Positions 20,901-23,231 of a stretch of 23,231 nt of DNA are shown in pieces. This DNA is from a virus. The stretch spans positions 1 to 23,231 of the IMG/VR virus record IMGVR_UViG_3300032092_002703, one strand, 5' to 3'. The notes under the pieces were generated by a model, which did not search any database, was not told the origin of the DNA, and saw nothing but the letters and a program-made list of their open reading frames with translations. The position numbers were made by a program, and so were the translations under genes. Numbering within the stretch: the first letter of the stretch is position 1; the number at the start of each line of letters is the position of its first letter.

Positions 20901-23231
20901 CAAGTGATTACTCAGATCAAGGCGTCACTCAACAGTATTCAGAACGACCTGAAATCCAAAGACACCGCATTGGCAGAGATTCTCAAAGGATACCCCCAGG
21001 TTCTTTCGGCTGTTAAAACCGAAGACCAATTAGCAATGCGTCTGAAGCAATTTGAAGGTCTCAAGCAAAACACCCTCAAAGAGATTGAGCCCATCATTCC
21101 ACAAGTGGTGGCTGGTCGAAAAGCAGTAACTGCATTCAGACAGGAGTCAGACAAGTTTGAACGGCTGCTGAAGAACGCGCCCGAAACCTTTGATGACCCC
21201 AATTTTAAATACTCGACTGGGAATGCGCTTCACGACTTGGAGATGACTGCGGGTGAGATACCCGATTATGTCCCAGGCATCAACAAGCAGTTAATTGCCG
21301 ATACCTACAACCAGGTGTGGCGGGATTCAGTCACGAGTTTGGTGGACAACTTCCAGCACACGGGCAAATACTTTGATGAAGCTCCTTTTATGCTTGCCAG
21401 AAAGACTATCTCAGAGTCTGCTGCAAAGTATGGTGTTCAAAACGATGTGGCTGTCGGTGGACTAATCGAGACCTTTACTAGAAAAGCTAATTCAAAGCTA
21501 GATGACCTAGCTTTTGAAACCTTTGGTGAATTGGGTCAAGCGAACAGTAAAACCAGAGAAGCCCGTCGCATCCTTCAGGAACAAGCAATCCAATACAATC
21601 TGCCGGGACCTCGCAAGAGAGGGACTGCCGCCCCGAAACTGGGGACTGTTCACGCAGACGTAATTCTACACGCTGCCAAACAACAAGGCTTCAACTTGGA
21701 ATCACCCAAGTTGATGGCTATGGCCGACCGGGTTGTTGAGGAAGGGGTGAAAGGTAATTGGAAAGACGCAAGTTACCTACCCTCCCCAGCCGAGATTCGA
21801 CCCACGGGTAAAACCGTCAAAGGCCGGAGAACTACCCACAACAATTACAAAATGAACGAGGACATCGTTGCACAGGCAATGGCTGCCCAACGTATGGGGG
21901 ATGCCCACGTCCCAGTTCTTTTGAATTCAAATACCAAAGCTGGTATGAATGATTTAGCCGCGTGGGCGGTCACAACCGGAGACGACTACCTAAATCAGTT
22001 GAAGCAATCTTACAAAGAAGCCGGAGAGAACCTGGCTAAATTCTCCACGGAAGCCCGAGCTACGGATGTGATGGGTAAAATGGAGGGTGTCACTGCTCCG
22101 AATGACCCCGGGGCACTGGCAGTCCTCAATAAGTCTTTGTATGAGGAGCAGTTGAGCGGTCGTCTTTTAGAAGAAGCTCGCGAACTGACAAATAACCCAA
22201 AGCTGCAACAAGAAGACGTGCTAAAGGCAATTCACGCCAAATACTCGGGCAAGAACACTGCACCTATGCTGGAAGAGCTAATCTCCCAGGAGGTCCGACT
22301 AATTGGTCAATTGGGTCAAAACATTGCAGGCACGGGCAAGGTGGTCGAAGCTGGTAAGGCCAAGACTTCCAAGTTCCAGGTTGGTGACGTTCTGTTCGGT
22401 AAAAACGAGACCGGCGCGTATGTGATCGACAAAGACGGTAAAATCCAAAACCGAAAGATGAATTTTTTCACGGGTGGATCTGGTCGTCAGCGTTTGCAAT
22501 TCGGGGACTTGGCAGAAGATGCCTACTCCGACCCAGCGGTAATGTCTGCTGTTCGTGAATTGGTTGGTTCAGATGCGTCTTCTGGTCTCAATAGTGAGAT
22601 ACTTCAATTACAGCAAACCAAAGACCGAATTAACCAAATTGTAGAGAGTGACCAAAAACTATCTCCTGAGCAAATATTGGGGTATGTGACTGAAACTTGG
22701 AGCAAGCAAGTCTACTCTCGTCGCAATGCAATGAATGAGGTTGCGTCCAACTTGACTACTTCGTTAGACGACACCCTTCAGAAAACGTATGACTTGCTAC
22801 CCAAGAATTCAGCGGGTATTCCCGCCATCTCGAAAGACCAGTTCTTGATGGACGTAGTTGACACCATCGAAGACTTCTCCAAATACAAGGAATTCACCAA
22901 GAACTATGGTGACGCAGGGAAGCAAGCTCTGTCGAGTATCCTGACTGCCACGGAAGCGATGACGGACTGGAAGCGGGCAAGCCCATTCCTCCAGTCATTT
23001 GCTCGTGATAGTTACTCAATTCACTCCTTCCCTGAGCGAGCAGCCTATTTGGCTTTGAGGCGTGGAGAGGAGATGAGTCAGAACCTATTGAGCAACTTAG
23101 ACTCATCTTTGCGCTCAATTCCTACACTTGCAAAAGCCCGACAGATGAAGGAATCGGCCGAAGCTTTGATAGCTCCCTTGGGGATGACCAAGGGCGACTT
23201 CCTTAAAATGTCAATTGCTGACCGAGCAAGG
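17904..23231 (+). CDS. Giant ejection protein with M15 peptidase and SLT transglycosylase, partial
   Basis: Open from ATG 17904 to the window edge (1776 codons, no stop); the 3' end is missing. The N-terminal 60 residues are Pro/Ala-rich. Residues about 172-290 resemble a zinc M15-type peptidase: SHHFAGNAVD (212-221) fits S-x-H-x-x-G-x-A-x-D, and AHFH (274-277) supplies the last ligand. Residues about 337-457 are an SLT lytic transglycosylase: catalytic Glu355 in ISTESDF, VSPVGAFGYAQLMPQTA, and AAYNMGPG (424-431). Gly/Ala-rich hydrophobic segments follow (about 627-675, 740-765, 790-835), then a coiled coil (about 885-1030) and a possible small beta barrel (about 1478-1540). The order matches T7 gp16, which opens the cell wall during DNA entry. 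Confidence 0.88.
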   Translation, partial: MDGLENVGSEYQYEALPSSAFPAKEEAPQKPAEIPTEPVVSDFKPQAAPTQSQAPAAPEPSQAPAADEDWKVNLGLEIEKLANPAKFTPPQQAQLAINDPELAQALQADISKLAHNTDLPEYPARAPNPKSYEQSAAEARNQGKPVEEWQNGWQVPARKKLAELTKYAQAGVNLNGLREPVLNGLYDLHSLAKRNGYELSIGSAADKHGPESHHFAGNAVDVNIKKNGEWADEDPKILELMKKWAWQSQFATLYDETHEYDSKGRRGRHKGGNAHFHLAWYTDAKNAPGAYQFFDRDESKEKKAVPHQGAKNPKFADVAPFLNSHDLKTPVGKTIRVAELEQLDPDIFARMISTESDFNFKAVSPVGAFGYAQLMPQTAAELANQMGVPEAELRNNEMLNLKAGARYLKNMLTKFDGNYARSLAAYNMGPGAMEAFLNGKQSLPRETRDYVYKILKEKDPQVLTSEKVVEEYLRKGLGPKLGAQKASNEVSLFPAEAARSYSQRFAELLRTAHDTFVGDVPKGEKSNFNLVGRALEQIPGLRDNKTFQNYNAALDSAFTARTGVFADIHNMLSGFVHTATPFHIIPDWRKQARKEGEVLMSGVMDEMGPGLPGWLMRGDRQLVTSTLPWLAGYAVGFSNMLKGAQLLGTATKNVPVIGGLFAGFSEAAAMEGSATPMITRYLNHTLKGKGNFVRDMAALGGLFTTNEIGTGLVEWMQNSVDGSDTRDFKTAAWDSIKHGMVAGGLMTLGSIAFPAVLQSAMSGLVRKPEMLGSVAQFMNSGSPAVQTLKRTGVGAVTAPVVGMGFINPIADLLGIDMDPGLREYATVGAGAGLLGSGLKMYGDDILKKMGGANSPVMQTISRNLDKWWGKLDDVYKNSFTDSAMSAAEAVMQAAEKQTRLAKAKVYSGKMRQTADELEPIVAGAESTIQMKQAELQKAEQQVQAVKQQVQDMQAQMTPEQQAFAQEFRQQASEKAQLVQRKAQVEEQLQQVAQNPNAPKQVITQIKASLNSIQNDLKSKDTALAEILKGYPQVLSAVKTEDQLAMRLKQFEGLKQNTLKEIEPIIPQVVAGRKAVTAFRQESDKFERLLKNAPETFDDPNFKYSTGNALHDLEMTAGEIPDYVPGINKQLIADTYNQVWRDSVTSLVDNFQHTGKYFDEAPFMLARKTISESAAKYGVQNDVAVGGLIETFTRKANSKLDDLAFETFGELGQANSKTREARRILQEQAIQYNLPGPRKRGTAAPKLGTVHADVILHAAKQQGFNLESPKLMAMADRVVEEGVKGNWKDASYLPSPAEIRPTGKTVKGRRTTHNNYKMNEDIVAQAMAAQRMGDAHVPVLLNSNTKAGMNDLAAWAVTTGDDYLNQLKQSYKEAGENLAKFSTEARATDVMGKMEGVTAPNDPGALAVLNKSLYEEQLSGRLLEEARELTNNPKLQQEDVLKAIHAKYSGKNTAPMLEELISQEVRLIGQLGQNIAGTGKVVEAGKAKTSKFQVGDVLFGKNETGAYVIDKDGKIQNRKMNFFTGGSGRQRLQFGDLAEDAYSDPAVMSAVRELVGSDASSGLNSEILQLQQTKDRINQIVESDQKLSPEQILGYVTETWSKQVYSRRNAMNEVASNLTTSLDDTLQKTYDLLPKNSAGIPAISKDQFLMDVVDTIEDFSKYKEFTKNYGDAGKQALSSILTATEAMTDWKRASPFLQSFARDSYSIHSFPERAAYLALRRGEEMSQNLLSNLDSSLRSIPTLAKARQMKESAEALIAPLGMTKGDFLKMSIADRAR

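Noticed and set aside
17904-23231. N4-like virion RNA polymerase
   Set aside because: The giant size and N4-like coat protein suggested it, but no polymerase motif is visible in the translated part; only M15 and SLT signatures are.
1-23231. CRISPR arrays, tRNA genes, insertion sequences, attachment sites or diversity-generating repeats
   Set aside because: I looked for spaced direct repeats, cloverleaf-like segments, transposase frames with terminal repeats, and paired template/variable repeats, and saw none. The only tandem repeats noted are coding ones.

Overview
The window is one continuous virion-assembly module of a tailed bacteriophage (Caudoviricetes) with a short-tailed, podovirus-like gene set. 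Every supported gene is on the + strand, packed with little space between genes, and many genes touch or overlap by 1 to 4 bases (TAATG, ATGA, GTGA, TAGTG junctions). Strong AGGAGG-type Shine-Dalgarno (SD) sequences point to a bacterial host. Nothing in the window identifies the host, and there are no lysogeny, tRNA, replication or minus-strand genes.

Layout. Positions 3-323 hold the end of an upstream gene, closed by a rho-independent terminator (371-406). The packaging and head block follows: a probable small terminase (421), large terminase (1017), portal (2588), three very small genes of unknown role (4767, 4977, 5169) and a probable scaffold (5357). A possible sigma70-type promoter overlaps the end of the scaffold gene. 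It precedes a leader whose inverted repeat can hide the ribosome binding site of the major capsid protein (6181). The capsid gene and a small head protein gene (7141) end at a strong terminator (7627-7654), so they could be expressed as a separate high-level unit.

The connector and tail block starts at 7683: a coiled-coil, proline-rich protein, a probable adaptor or tail-tube-A type protein (8351), a propeller-like tail hub or tail-tube-B type protein (9259), a small beta-rich protein (10836) and a GNAT-like protein (11189). From 11670 to the window end lie probable internal (ejected) virion proteins. Several are rich in Gln, Pro, Gly and Asn. They are followed by a long disordered basic protein (13797), a 711-residue helical protein (15769) and a giant protein (17904, at least 1776 residues, running off the window). 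The giant protein carries two different peptidoglycan-cutting domains near its N-terminus, an M15-type zinc peptidase and an SLT-type lytic transglycosylase. The order tail A, tail B, GNAT-like, internal proteins, transglycosylase-bearing giant parallels T7 genes 11-16. The capsid protein looks closer to the N4 gp56 type and the portal is in the P22 size class, so the module appears mosaic.

The most unusual signals are: (1) about 30 GAATTC sites in 23.2 kb (5 to 6 expected), in all three codon frames, with AATT generally enriched and GATC depleted; (2) the giant M15 plus SLT protein; (3) the promoter, RBS hairpin and terminator arrangement around the capsid genes; (4) a run of unrecognised low-complexity and very small proteins in the ejection and head blocks.
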